Positions 23,117 to 31,207 of a stretch of 32,364 nt of DNA are shown in pieces. Position 1 is the stretch's first letter, and each line of letters starts with the position of its first letter. The stretch is from assembly GCA_002868905.1 (NCBI GenBank), contig PKUA01000024.1:1-32364 (forward strand). Reading direction: 5' to 3'. Source of the stretch: Desulfuromonas sp. Its GTDB lineage: Bacteria; Desulfobacterota; Desulfuromonadia; Desulfuromonadales; Geothermobacteraceae. The position numbers were made by a program, and so were the translations under genes. Below the pieces are notes generated by a model that worked only from the letters and a program-made list of their open reading frames with translations, made no database searches and was not told the DNA's origin.

Positions 23117-24507
23117 TGTCGATGTCCGAACAGAAGCCGAAACCCGAAGTCCCTCAGATGGAACAGCGACGCGGACTGCTCAGCCCGTACCGCAAGGAAG
23201 AAGAACTGTTCTTTATGAGTGAGGTCGATGCCGCGATTCATCGGCGCGGACATGCGTTCGCTTATCTTTTGACCCTGGCGATTGCCTCTTTGCTGGTGGT
23301 CTTTGTTGTCTGGGCCCATTTCACCGTGTTGGACGAAGTGACGCGCGGTATGGGGCAGGTTATCCCGTCGCAACGTGTGCAGGTCATCCAGAATCTCGAG
23401 GGTGGCATTCTGCAGGATATTTACGTAGAGGAGAACCAGATCGTCAACAAAGGGGACGTTCTGGTTCGGATCGACAACCAGCTTGCAGCCAGCCAGTATC
23501 GCGATGCCGCGGCCAAGGCAGCGGAACACCAGGCGGCCATCGTCCGGCTGCAGGCCGAGGCGGAAGGGAAAAGCAAGCTGGTGTTCCCTGCAGATCTCCA
23601 AACCCTCAACCCACAGGTTCTCGATGATCAGCGCGCCACATTCAGAGCGCGACTTCGTCAGCTGGATGCTGAGCTGAACGTATTGGAGTCCCAGTTGGTG
23701 CAACGTCGGCAGGAAATTGAAGAGATGCAGAGCCGCAGGGCCCAACTGGAACGAAGCCTGGAATTGGCCGTTGAACAGCGTAATATTGCTCAGCCGCTGG
23801 TAGAGCAAGGGGTTTATGCCAAGACCGATTTCCTGGCGGTTGAAAGGGATATTTCGAAGTTAAAAGGGGACATTGATGCCTTGCGGCTCGGGGAACCACG
23901 GGTAAGGGCTGCCGCGAGCGAAGCCCGGCGACGAATCGCACAGCGAAAAGCAGAATTTCAGGCCCAGGCGGTCGATGAGCTAAACCGGCGCCGGGGCGAG
24001 ATGAATTCTCTGCGCGAGATGATGTCCGCAGGAGAGGACCGGGTGACACGAACCGATGTTCGGTCTCCGGTGCGCGGAACGGTCAAACAGTTGAAACTGA
24101 CGACCCTCGGCGGCGTTGTCCGACCGGGTGAGCCGATCATGGAAATCGTTCCCCTGGACGACACGTTGTGGATCGAGGCGCAGATCAGACCGGCGGATAT
24201 CGCCTTCCTGCACCCGGGGCAGAAAGCGATGATCAAAATCACAGCTTACGATTTTGCAATCTTCGGCGGTCTGCAAGGGTTTGTCGAGGCAATCAGCGCC
24301 GATACGATTCAGAATGAGGATGGTGAGAGTTACTACAAGGTGAAGTTGCGCACCAAGACCAACGCCCTGAGCTATCGCGGAGAGAACTTGCCGATCATCC
24401 CCGGAATGACTGCCAGCGTTGATATCCTGACCGGGAAGAAGTCGGTCCTCGATTTTCTCCTGAAACCGATCCTGCGCATGAAACAGAATGCCCTGCGTGA
24501 GCGGTAA
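23116..24507 (+). CDS. HlyD/LapC-type membrane fusion protein
   Basis: 463 residues. It has a cytoplasmic N-terminus, one membrane segment (about 47-68) and the lipoyl half-motif IQNLEGGILQDIYVEENQIV, which opens HlyD-type adaptors. A long coiled coil follows (about 180-310; QLDAELNVLESQLVQRRQEI, then VEQGVYAKTDFLAVERDI), and the C-terminal beta-barrel carries VRSPVRGTVKQLKL-like and RPGEPIMEIVPLDDTLWIEA segments. It should bridge the ABC transporter and the TolC-like protein in the periplasm. It is coupled to the ABC gene by a one-base overlap and overlaps the protease gene by up to 20 nt. Confidence 0.93.
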   Translation: MSMSEQKPKPEVPQMEQRRGLLSPYRKEEELFFMSEVDAAIHRRGHAFAYLLTLAIASLLVVFVVWAHFTVLDEVTRGMGQVIPSQRVQVIQNLEGGILQDIYVEENQIVNKGDVLVRIDNQLAASQYRDAAAKAAEHQAAIVRLQAEAEGKSKLVFPADLQTLNPQVLDDQRATFRARLRQLDAELNVLESQLVQRRQEIEEMQSRRAQLERSLELAVEQRNIAQPLVEQGVYAKTDFLAVERDISKLKGDIDALRLGEPRVRAAASEARRRIAQRKAEFQAQAVDELNRRRGEMNSLREMMSAGEDRVTRTDVRSPVRGTVKQLKLTTLGGVVRPGEPIMEIVPLDDTLWIEAQIRPADIAFLHPGQKAMIKITAYDFAIFGGLQGFVEAISADTIQNEDGESYYKVKLRTKTNALSYRGENLPIIPGMTASVDILTGKKSVLDFLLKPILRMKQNALRER

Positions 24508-25240
24508 CAGGAATCGGCGGCTGATCATGCTTGGAGTCCGCTTATCTGTAGCCTCAGCCTGTTTCTGCCTGTTGTTGGCGACGGTCGGTTGCGGCTCAAA
24601 GGCAGCGGCCAAGGGGGATGGCGTGTCGTTGATTCCCCCCGGCAAAGGGCTGTTTCGCAGTCATGAATTCAGGAGCACATTGAAGGCGCTTCCGCATTGG
24701 AACAGGGTGTTGGACCGGGCCGGTCAACAGGGCGTCGAAATGGCTGCTTGCAATCCGAGGATTCAGAGTTGTTCGGCTGCGGCACTGAGTTGGCAAAAAA
24801 TTCTCGGGGAGGCAGCCGGCCTGGAAAACATGGAGTTGTTGCGAAAAATCAACAACTATTTCAACCGGTGGCCTTACCGGCTCGATATCGACGTGTATGG
24901 TGTCAGTGATTATTGGGCGACGCCAGGGGAGTTTTTGAAGCTCTCCGGTGACTGCGAAGATTATTGCATCACCAAATATTTTGCCTTACGCCAACTCGGT
25001 TTTCCGGCAGAAAAGATGCGCATTGTCGTTCTGCAGGATACCATCAGGAATCTGACACATGCGGTGCTGGCCGTCGAGACGGATGCGGAAACCGTTATTC
25101 TCGACAACCTTTCTAATTTGGTGCTGCCACACACACGCTATGAACACTATTTGCCACAATATTCCGTCAATGAACAGTTTCGCTGGGCCCATATTGCGCC
25201 GGGTTTAGCTCGGATGAAAGGCTCTTCCTCTAACCAATAA
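24488..25240 (+). CDS. lapG: LapG-type periplasmic cysteine protease
   Basis: 250 residues from ATG 24488; ATG 24527 is a fair alternative giving 237 residues, and neither has a strong ribosome site. An N-terminal export signal is followed by GCGSKAAAK, which may be a weak lipobox (TVGC). The protease fold has NNYFNRWPYRLDIDVYG, the active Cys in SGDCEDYC (C156), His in LTHAVLA (H191) and Asp in ILDNLS (D206), the catalytic set of the bacterial transglutaminase-like LapG family. In the known system LapG cuts the di-alanine site of its adhesin when not held by a membrane receptor. The substrate is probably the protein at 12753-17708. Confidence 0.9.
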   Translation: MPCVSGNRNRRLIMLGVRLSVASACFCLLLATVGCGSKAAAKGDGVSLIPPGKGLFRSHEFRSTLKALPHWNRVLDRAGQQGVEMAACNPRIQSCSAAALSWQKILGEAAGLENMELLRKINNYFNRWPYRLDIDVYGVSDYWATPGEFLKLSGDCEDYCITKYFALRQLGFPAEKMRIVVLQDTIRNLTHAVLAVETDAETVILDNLSNLVLPHTRYEHYLPQYSVNEQFRWAHIAPGLARMKGSSSNQ

Positions 25241-25251
25241 GAGGTGCAGGG

Positions 25252-27351
25252 ATGCGGCAGTCCATAGGAAACCAATTCTTCAGGGATTCAGTCGACAACA
25301 GTCGACAGCAGCCTGAGAGTATGAGGAAAACATTCTGGATCGGTTTGGCGATCATTCTGGTCGTCGCCGTTTCCGCCGTGGTCTGGACATACTGGGCCTC
25401 GAGTGTGCGGGAGCGGGAGTTCGAAGCCAATCTCGGAAAAAGACTGGAGCTGCTGGCTGGTTCGCAGGTTCAATTGGTCGAGGCGCTCCTGGAGACATCC
25501 ATCGAACAGGCGAATCGGGTCATTAATGCCGAGGTTTTTAAACTTTATGCTGCCGAAGTCGACCTGATCGAGGACGATGTGTCGTGGCTGGTGGCCGGGA
25601 ACCTGCCGGGGAAAGAGCCGCTGAAGGGGAACCTTTCAGATCTCTCCGAGCAACTTCCGATGATGCAGAACCTGTTGATTGAGTTCACCCGCATTTCCGG
25701 GTTTGTCGCCGGTCGAGTGGTCAACCGTAACGGCACGGTTTTCATTTCGACCGATGCAGCGACGACCCCTTTACGCAGCGGACAGGCTGAGCATGTGAAA
25801 ACGGCGCTGCAAAGCGCCAAGCCGACATTCGGTGCGATCCGCTACCAGGAAAGCGGGTTGGTTCTAGATACCTTTCTGCCAATCTTCCCACCGGAGGCAA
25901 GTGGGCTGGAGCAAAAACCTGTCGCCGTTCTGTTGTTAACCAAGGTGGTCGGGAAGCATTTTGATGAAATCCGGAACAGCTCCTTGTTGGAAAAAGGAGA
26001 ACAGATTCGCTGGATTCAGAAAATAGACATTAAATACGAAGAGATTGTCCCCTGGTTACCCGGTCAAATGCAGGTCCTCTCTGGTGGCGTTTCCCTCGAG
26101 GTGGATGAGGGGCTGACGTTTGCCAGCCGATCTTCCCTCGGTGGAGATCGCCGTGTTTATTCCCGCGCGATGACTATTCCCGGCCCCTCCTGGTGGGTGG
26201 TTGTCGAGGCAGACTACAGCATCGTGCGTGAGACTCTGCGGGGGGAACGACGTTCCATGCTGAGTATTGCCGGGCTGTTGGTACTCATATTCGCGGTCAC
26301 TTTCGGTGCTGTATGGGCGGCTTTGGTCAGCCAACAGGATCGCCGGGTGGCTCACCATTTCAAACGGTTGGCCGCCGAGATCGAAAGTCAGCGCCAGCTG
26401 CTCGATCAGATCAACAACAACATTGCCGATTACATCAGCCTGAAAGATCTCAAGGGGCATTATCAGTATGTCAATCCGGCATTTGCCAAGGCGGTAGGTC
26501 GAGAGCCGCAGGAGATCGTGGGGCTCGATGCCGAAGCTGTCTTCGGCTTCGATACGGCCAAGCGGTTAGAGCATTCGGAGCAGCAGGTCCTTGCCGGGTC
26601 CGGTCCCGTCACTTTCGAGGAGACGGTTTTTCTGCAGTCAAGTCAGCACCATCTGTTGATTTCGAAGGCACCGATTCGAGACAGTGACGGCAAAGTCAGC
26701 GGGATCGTATCGGTGTCCAGGGATATAACGTCCATGGTCGAGGTTCAGAAGCGACAGGAGCAGGCAACGCACAAGACGGTCGAGGCGTTGGTGCGCGCCA
26801 TTGAATTGACCGACCCCTACCTGGCAGGGCATTCACGGCTGGTCTCTGCGCTCGGAGTTGAAGTGGCAAAGGCTTTGAACGCCAGTAATGTCGATACCGC
26901 AACTGTCGAGACCGCCGCTCACCTCTCCCAGGTCGGGAAACTGTTTGTCGATCGAAAGTTGCTGAGCAAGGTTGATCCTTTAACAGCCGAGGAGAAGCGG
27001 GAAATGGAATCCCACGTCGACCACGCCGCCAAAGTTCTGAAGGGGATCGATTTCGGACTGCCGATCTTCGAGGCCATCTACCAAATGAATGAGCACCTTA
27101 ACGGGACCGGCTATCCCAAGCAATTGACGGGGGATGCAATTGAATTGCCTGCCCGAATTCTCGGTGTTGTCAACAGCTTCTGCGCTATGGTCGAGCCGCG
27201 TTCCTATCGGGCTGCCCGTCCGGTGGAGGAAGCTCTTGATATTATAACTTCTGAAAAAGATGGTTATGACGAGCAGGTGATCGCGGCATTAGGTGAAGTT
27301 GTCAATTCCGCCATTGGCGAGAAGCTTCTGGTGCGTCACATGGAGTCCTGA
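25252..27351 (+). CDS. Membrane receptor with periplasmic domain, PAS and degenerate HD-GYP domain
   Basis: 699 residues; GAGGTG precedes ATG 25252. Membrane segments at about 27-49 and 336-358 enclose a periplasmic sensor of about 285 residues. A helical linker (about 362-388), a PAS domain (about 388-497) and an HD-GYP-like domain (about 505-699) lie in the cytoplasm. The HD-GYP domain is worn: GHS (H527) and ESH (H588) are kept, but the HD pair is S559-Q560, HHE is M612-N613-E614, and the late metal Asp is N641. NGTGYP (617-622) is intact. It is therefore unlikely to hydrolyse c-di-GMP and may sense it. It starts 12 nt after lapG, where other species encode LapD, so a LapG-sequestering role is plausible inference. 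Confidence 0.85.
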   Translation: MRQSIGNQFFRDSVDNSRQQPESMRKTFWIGLAIILVVAVSAVVWTYWASSVREREFEANLGKRLELLAGSQVQLVEALLETSIEQANRVINAEVFKLYAAEVDLIEDDVSWLVAGNLPGKEPLKGNLSDLSEQLPMMQNLLIEFTRISGFVAGRVVNRNGTVFISTDAATTPLRSGQAEHVKTALQSAKPTFGAIRYQESGLVLDTFLPIFPPEASGLEQKPVAVLLLTKVVGKHFDEIRNSSLLEKGEQIRWIQKIDIKYEEIVPWLPGQMQVLSGGVSLEVDEGLTFASRSSLGGDRRVYSRAMTIPGPSWWVVVEADYSIVRETLRGERRSMLSIAGLLVLIFAVTFGAVWAALVSQQDRRVAHHFKRLAAEIESQRQLLDQINNNIADYISLKDLKGHYQYVNPAFAKAVGREPQEIVGLDAEAVFGFDTAKRLEHSEQQVLAGSGPVTFEETVFLQSSQHHLLISKAPIRDSDGKVSGIVSVSRDITSMVEVQKRQEQATHKTVEALVRAIELTDPYLAGHSRLVSALGVEVAKALNASNVDTATVETAAHLSQVGKLFVDRKLLSKVDPLTAEEKREMESHVDHAAKVLKGIDFGLPIFEAIYQMNEHLNGTGYPKQLTGDAIELPARILGVVNSFCAMVEPRSYRAARPVEEALDIITSEKDGYDEQVIAALGEVVNSAIGEKLLVRHMES

Positions 27352-27385
27352 AAGAATCTGGCAATTTTTTGCGGGAATTTAAGCT

Positions 27386-27769
27386 ATGGTCAAAGCTAAA
27401 TCTCATCTTCTGATCATCGATGACTGTTCCTTCACCCTGGAGGTGATGAAAGATCAACTCACTCGTGCCGGCTACGAGGTTTCAATTGCAGATAACGTTG
27501 TCTATTCCAACGACCTCATTTACGGTTCAAACCCGCCGAGTCTTATTCTCCTGGATGTGCTGATGCCTCTCATGGGCGGGGACCGGAAGGTTGAAATGCT
27601 GAAACGCCGCAGTAAAAGTAAGGAAATACCGGTGGTCCTGATGTCATCACTTCCTGTTGATCAATTACAGGCCAAGGCCCAGGAGGTCGGCGCTGATGCC
27701 TTTCTTCACAAGCCGATTAGTGAAGAGGCGCTGCTTGAAATGGTTGGTAGATTCATGCAGAAAGGGTGA
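27386..27769 (+). CDS. Single-domain response regulator (receiver)
   Basis: 127 residues, one CheY-like receiver with no output domain. The acidic pair (LLIIDDCSF), phosphoacceptor Asp (LILLDVLMP), conserved Ser (VVLMSS) and Lys (FLHKP) are all present, so it should be phosphorylatable. GCGGGAA lies upstream of ATG 27386. It follows the HD-GYP receptor by 34 nt and precedes a terminator, so it is the last gene of the type I secretion unit. It may tune the receptor or pass on a phosphoryl group. No kinase is encoded nearby. Confidence 0.9.
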   Translation: MVKAKSHLLIIDDCSFTLEVMKDQLTRAGYEVSIADNVVYSNDLIYGSNPPSLILLDVLMPLMGGDRKVEMLKRRSKSKEIPVVLMSSLPVDQLQAKAQEVGADAFLHKPISEEALLEMVGRFMQKG

Positions 27770-27787
27770 CGTTTCCCGTTCAGACTG

Positions 27788-27834
27788 AAAAGAGAAAGCC
27801 CCGTCCGGATTATCCGGACGGGGCTTTCTCTTTT
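27788..27834. terminator. Bidirectional terminator between the receiver and thiol peroxidase genes
   Basis: Perfect 21-bp stem, AAAAGAGAAAGCCCCGTCC continuing through GG, with an ATTAT loop and flanking A and T runs. The thiol peroxidase stop codon abuts its right edge. Confidence 0.93.
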
Positions 27835-28335
27835 TTAGGCAAGACTCTGCAACGCTGTTGCGTAATCGGGTTCCTGGGTAATTTCCGGGACCTGTTCCGT
27901 ATAAGTGATATTGCCCGTCTTGTCGATTATGACAACCGCCCGGGCAAGCAGGCCGGCGAGGGGCCCATCGACGATGGCCACGCCATAATCCTTGCCGAAA
28001 TCACGGTCGCGAAATGTCGAGAGGTTGACAACGTTGTCAAGACCCTCAGCCGCGCAGAAGCGTTTCTGGGCAAATGGAAGGTCTCCCGAGATACAGAGGA
28101 CGACTGTGTTGTCGAGATCAGAAGCCTCCTGATTGAAACGCCTGGCCGCCGTGGCGCAAACCGGGGTGTCGATGCTGGGGAAAATGTTCAGAATGATACT
28201 TTTCCCGCTATAGTCAGAGAGGCCAGACTCAGCCAGGTCGCCGCCGACAAGTTTGAAGTCGGGGGCCTGACTCCCCGTGGGGGGAAGGCTGCCGCTCGTG
28301 TGAATGGGATTTCCTTTGAGGGTGATTTTCGCCAT
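27835..28335 (-). CDS. tpx: Thiol peroxidase (Tpx-type peroxiredoxin)
   Basis: 166 residues from ATG 28335, which has a perfect AGGAGGA site on its strand; the open frame continues upstream without one. The opening ITLKGNPIHTSGSLP is typical of Tpx. The peroxidatic Cys is C60 in the motif PSIDTPVCATAARRFN and the resolving Cys is C94 in KRFCAAEG. It should reduce hydroperoxides in the cytoplasm or periplasm with thioredoxin as donor, protecting against oxygen stress. It is a single-gene unit. An inverted repeat lies about 60 nt upstream of the start. Confidence 0.95.
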   Translation of the reverse strand: MAKITLKGNPIHTSGSLPPTGSQAPDFKLVGGDLAESGLSDYSGKSIILNIFPSIDTPVCATAARRFNQEASDLDNTVVLCISGDLPFAQKRFCAAEGLDNVVNLSTFRDRDFGKDYGVAIVDGPLAGLLARAVVIIDKTGNITYTEQVPEITQEPDYATALQSLA

Positions 28336-28702
28336 TGATTCCTCCTGATAAAGTTTCATTCCGTGGCTAAGAGCCAGTTCCTGGTTCTCCATTCGGACGT
28401 GTAACCGTTCAGACGTCCGATTTCGACCAATTATAAGATATTTTTTTGATTTGTCTCCCGCCCAAGGTCGTAAAAACCCTGTTCGGCAGTATTTTCAGCC
28501 AAGAAGGGGCCTGAGTGGAAGGCGAAATTGATTTTTCGCCAAAACGGTGAAAGATATATTGACATGATTATCCACATGTGAATAATGGTTGCAGTGGTTG
28601 GAGATTACCAGATCGATTACGCCAGTCGGTATGCACAGGAGAATAGTGTTCGTGCGGGGGAATCGAGATTCTTGAACATTTTGATTTAGTGGGAGAAATA
28701 CC
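28336..28702. other. Divergent intergenic region with two dyads
   Basis: 367 bases between tpx (minus) and the unknown gene at 28703 (plus). It holds the inverted repeat TCGGACGT / ACGTCCGA (28393-28400 and 28413-28420) and an imperfect palindrome ATTATCCACATGTGAATAAT (28567-28586). A 69-codon minus-strand frame at its right end has no coding support. It presumably contains promoters for both genes. Confidence 0.5.
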
Positions 28703-29209
28703 ATGTTGGATCCATGTCAAAAGCAGACAAAGCATTATGATGAATTAAAACATGCGTTGAAAAAGGCAAAATCCAAAGCGCGGCGTTACCGCGATATCCT
28801 GGAGAATAATCGTGGACAAATGGCCCTGCAGCCTAACCGTTACAGGGAAAAGGAGCTCACCTGGATCGCTGAACTCTTATCTAATGGTCGGTACCCGCGG
28901 GATGTTGAAGAACGTACGCCAGACGATTTTTCCATGTGCGATCCACAGCGCCCGCTGTTGAAGGACTGCCATGAGTATGCCCTGGAAAGGGCCAATGTCT
29001 ATGTCGGGATTCGCAAACTCAATACTCAGCTGATTGAGGTTGAGCGTGCCATGAGCTTCATGCGCGACGATCCCGGACAATTAAGTGCCAACTGTTTCCA
29101 GGGGAATCTCCACATCCCTTGCCCCACTTTTGGAACCGAATGGTGTTCAAAAACGATTGGTCAAAATCAGTCCTCAGAACCGTGCATCATCATGCGCCAG
29201 ATGAATTGA
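28703..29209 (+). CDS. Unknown cytoplasmic protein with seven cysteines
   Basis: 168 residues with GGGAGAAA before ATG 28703. The N-terminal 55 residues are highly charged and probably helical (KHALKKAKSKARRYRDILEN), and the middle has another helix (NVYVGIRKLNTQLIEVERAM). Cys occur at 5, 79, 89, 131, 140, 148 and 161, the last four within 31 residues and so a possible metal site. There is no signal peptide or membrane segment. I do not recognise a family. It is monocistronic and ends near a hairpin. Confidence 0.65.
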   Translation: MLDPCQKQTKHYDELKHALKKAKSKARRYRDILENNRGQMALQPNRYREKELTWIAELLSNGRYPRDVEERTPDDFSMCDPQRPLLKDCHEYALERANVYVGIRKLNTQLIEVERAMSFMRDDPGQLSANCFQGNLHIPCPTFGTEWCSKTIGQNQSSEPCIIMRQMN

Positions 29210-29242
29210 AGCTCTGACGCTGGGATTATCTGGAAGCAACGG

Positions 29243-29276
29243 CAGCGCCGGTCATCGTGTTTGATGGCCGGCGCTG
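29243..29276. terminator. Hairpin between convergent genes
   Basis: 14-bp stem CAGCGCCGGTCATC / GATGGCCGGCGCTG with one G-T pair and a six-base loop, 33 nt after the unknown gene. No strong T-run follows, so it is a weaker terminator candidate. Confidence 0.6.
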
Positions 29277-29318
29277 TTGATTTGGGGTCAGACTTTTCGA
29301 AATGTTCAGAACAGTTTA

Positions 29319-29717
29319 TCAGGGGTTGCGTGTTGGAATACGCCACAGATAAAGGGTGACGCTGAACGCGATGGCGAACAGGCCTGCTCGTAACCAAAAG
29401 ATCGAAATGAAAAAGAGCGCTGAGATGGAGATGGTTGACCAGATGAGCAAGATAGCAACGATCTTGGCCCTGAGGGGAACCCCTTGCCCTTCATTGAAAT
29501 CGCGTATGATTGGGCCCAGCTGTGGATTTTCAATCAGTCGATTGTAAAATTTTTCTGAGCTGCGGGCAAAACATGCCGCTGCAAGTAAAAGTAATGGAAC
29601 TGTCGGGAGCAGCGGCAGGAATATACCTAGGATGGCCAATGCGGTGCTCAAGAGGCCAATAAGGATAAGGATCGGCTTCAGGATTGTCTCCCCAGTGGGC
29701 TTTGCGGATGGGCACAT
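29319..29717 (-). CDS. YbaN/DUF454-family small membrane protein
   Basis: 132 residues from ATG 29717; the frame is open further upstream inside nhaA. It has two hydrophobic blocks: ILKPILILIGLLSTALAILG, continuing into FLPLLPTVPLLLLAAACF, and KIVAILLIWSTISISALFF. The PLLPTVP motif followed by FARSSEKFYNRLIENPQLGP identifies the YbaN (DUF454) family of inner-membrane proteins of unknown function. It begins one base after the nhaA stop, so the two are probably co-translated. The ribosome site is weak, in line with coupling. Confidence 0.85.
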   Translation of the reverse strand: MCPSAKPTGETILKPILILIGLLSTALAILGIFLPLLPTVPLLLLAAACFARSSEKFYNRLIENPQLGPIIRDFNEGQGVPLRAKIVAILLIWSTISISALFFISIFWLRAGLFAIAFSVTLYLWRIPTRNP

Positions 29718-29718
29718 G

Positions 29719-30945
29719 TTAACTTGATGAAATGTTGATCGAATTGGTTCCCGTGTTAGTTTCGATGTTTTTGCGAGAGTCGAACATGAAGATGGCCCAA
29801 CCACAAATGCCGGATAGAATCGATCCGGACAATATCCCTATCCGGTGAGATAACATATAGTCATGGCCATATTCGCCGACGTGCTCGAAAGCAAGTCCGC
29901 CGATGAAAAGACTCATGGTGAAACCGATTCCGCACAGGGCCGATACGCCCAGCAGGTGTCGAGTGGTAGCATGGGCCGGCAAGGTGGCCAGGCCGGTTTT
30001 GATGGCGAGCATGGAGAATCCGTAGACCCCCACAATCTTCCCAACAAACAGACCTGCGACGATACCAAGAGCGACCGGCTCCAGAAAATTGTCCAGGCCG
30101 ATTCCGGCCAGGGGAACTCCGGCATTGGCAAAAGCGAACAGCGGTAAAATAAGAAAGCTGACGGTAGGGTGTAACCGGTGCATGAGGCGCTGCAGCATGG
30201 AATTCTGGGGATTGTCGGGGTTGCGGAGGGGGATGGACAAGGCAAGGGCGACGCCGGCCAGGGTGGCATGAACTCCCGATTTCAGTACGAAAATCCAGAG
30301 AAAAACCCCGACCCACATGTAGGGGTCGGTACGTTGGATATTGAGCCGATTCAATGTGGTTAGAACGATCAGGCAGAAAACAGCGAAGATTATCATGCTT
30401 GCCGAAAGGTTGCTTGAATAGAACAGGGCAATAATAACGATAGCCCCTAAATCGTCCATGATCGCCAGGGCAAGCAGGAAAATCTTGAGCGAAGTGGGAA
30501 CGCGTGGACCGATCAAGGCGAGAACGCCCAGGGCAAAGGCGATATCGGTCGCAGTCGGTATGGCCCATCCGTTCAATGCCGCTTCATTATCGGCATTGAA
30601 ATAATAGTATATGATAGCTGGGATCAACATGCCGCCGAATGCGGCGATTCCGGGAAGAATAATTTTGGATCGACTCGAGAGCTGACCAATCAGAATTTCC
30701 CGTTTGACCTCAAGCCCGATCAGGAAAAAAAAGACTGCCATCAGGCCATCGTTGATCCAGAGAAGCAACGGCTTGGCAATCTGGAAGAAGTCGCCGATCC
30801 GAATCTCAACGGGTGTTTCAAGGAAGTGGGCGTAGAGGGTTTGTAAACCGGTGTTGGCGCAAATCATCGCCAATACCGTTGCCATCATCAGAAGAATGCC
30901 CGATGAAGAGTCTTTTTTCAGGAAATTATTGATGAATAGGTACAT
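29719..30945 (-). CDS. nhaA: Na+/H+ antiporter NhaA
   Basis: 408 residues from ATG 30945; an in-frame ATG 20 codons upstream is less likely because homologues begin near FLKKDSSSGILL. Conserved elements include WINDGLMAVFFFLIGLEVKR, PTATDIAFALGVL (D134) and the ion-binding pair AIMDDLGAIVIIALFY (D164-D165), equal to D133, D163 and D164 of E. coli NhaA. GIGFTMSLFIGGLAF near the C-terminus also matches. It exchanges protons for sodium across the inner membrane, controlling pH and sodium level, which suits a marine or saline habitat. It is followed by the YbaN gene. Confidence 0.95.
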   Translation of the reverse strand: MYLFINNFLKKDSSSGILLMMATVLAMICANTGLQTLYAHFLETPVEIRIGDFFQIAKPLLLWINDGLMAVFFFLIGLEVKREILIGQLSSRSKIILPGIAAFGGMLIPAIIYYYFNADNEAALNGWAIPTATDIAFALGVLALIGPRVPTSLKIFLLALAIMDDLGAIVIIALFYSSNLSASMIIFAVFCLIVLTTLNRLNIQRTDPYMWVGVFLWIFVLKSGVHATLAGVALALSIPLRNPDNPQNSMLQRLMHRLHPTVSFLILPLFAFANAGVPLAGIGLDNFLEPVALGIVAGLFVGKIVGVYGFSMLAIKTGLATLPAHATTRHLLGVSALCGIGFTMSLFIGGLAFEHVGEYGHDYMLSHRIGILSGSILSGICGWAIFMFDSRKNIETNTGTNSINISSS

Positions 30946-31207
30946 GTTATGGCAGGAATCCTGATCATTGCATTGTGGGTAGCGACAATAAATCCAAAAT
31001 GGCAAGCCTGAATGTTTATAACGTTGTCAGTATAGCAGATTGGATGCCAGTGTACCTACGGAGAGATTCTTTTTGTGAGCACGAAAAACTGTGGCGATTC
31101 TGTTTGGCTCTTTATCCTCGTATAAGAGGATGGTACCCTGTAGTTTCGGAAATGATCAAATCCAAGAGGTCGCCGGCTGGGCCTGAGTGAGACGGGAGTT
31201 ATGTGGA
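30946..31207. other. Divergent intergenic region between nhaA and the S1-domain gene
   Basis: 262 bases. A 71-codon plus-strand frame (30975-31190) starts without a ribosome site and looks non-coding. A small hairpin ATCCTC / GAGGAT lies at 31114-31131. Otherwise nothing is recognised. Confidence 0.4.

Noticed and set aside
22981-23808. 275-codon minus-strand frame across the ABC/HlyD junction
   Set aside because: Antisense to two clear overlapping genes.
24488-24526. True start of the LapG-type protease
   Set aside because: I could not decide between ATG 24488 and ATG 24527; no clear ribosome site separates them, so no firm claim is made about the signal peptide or lipoprotein status.
30975-31190. 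71-codon plus-strand frame before the S1-domain gene
   Set aside because: No ribosome site, no recognisable character, and it lies in the expected promoter and leader region of the next gene.
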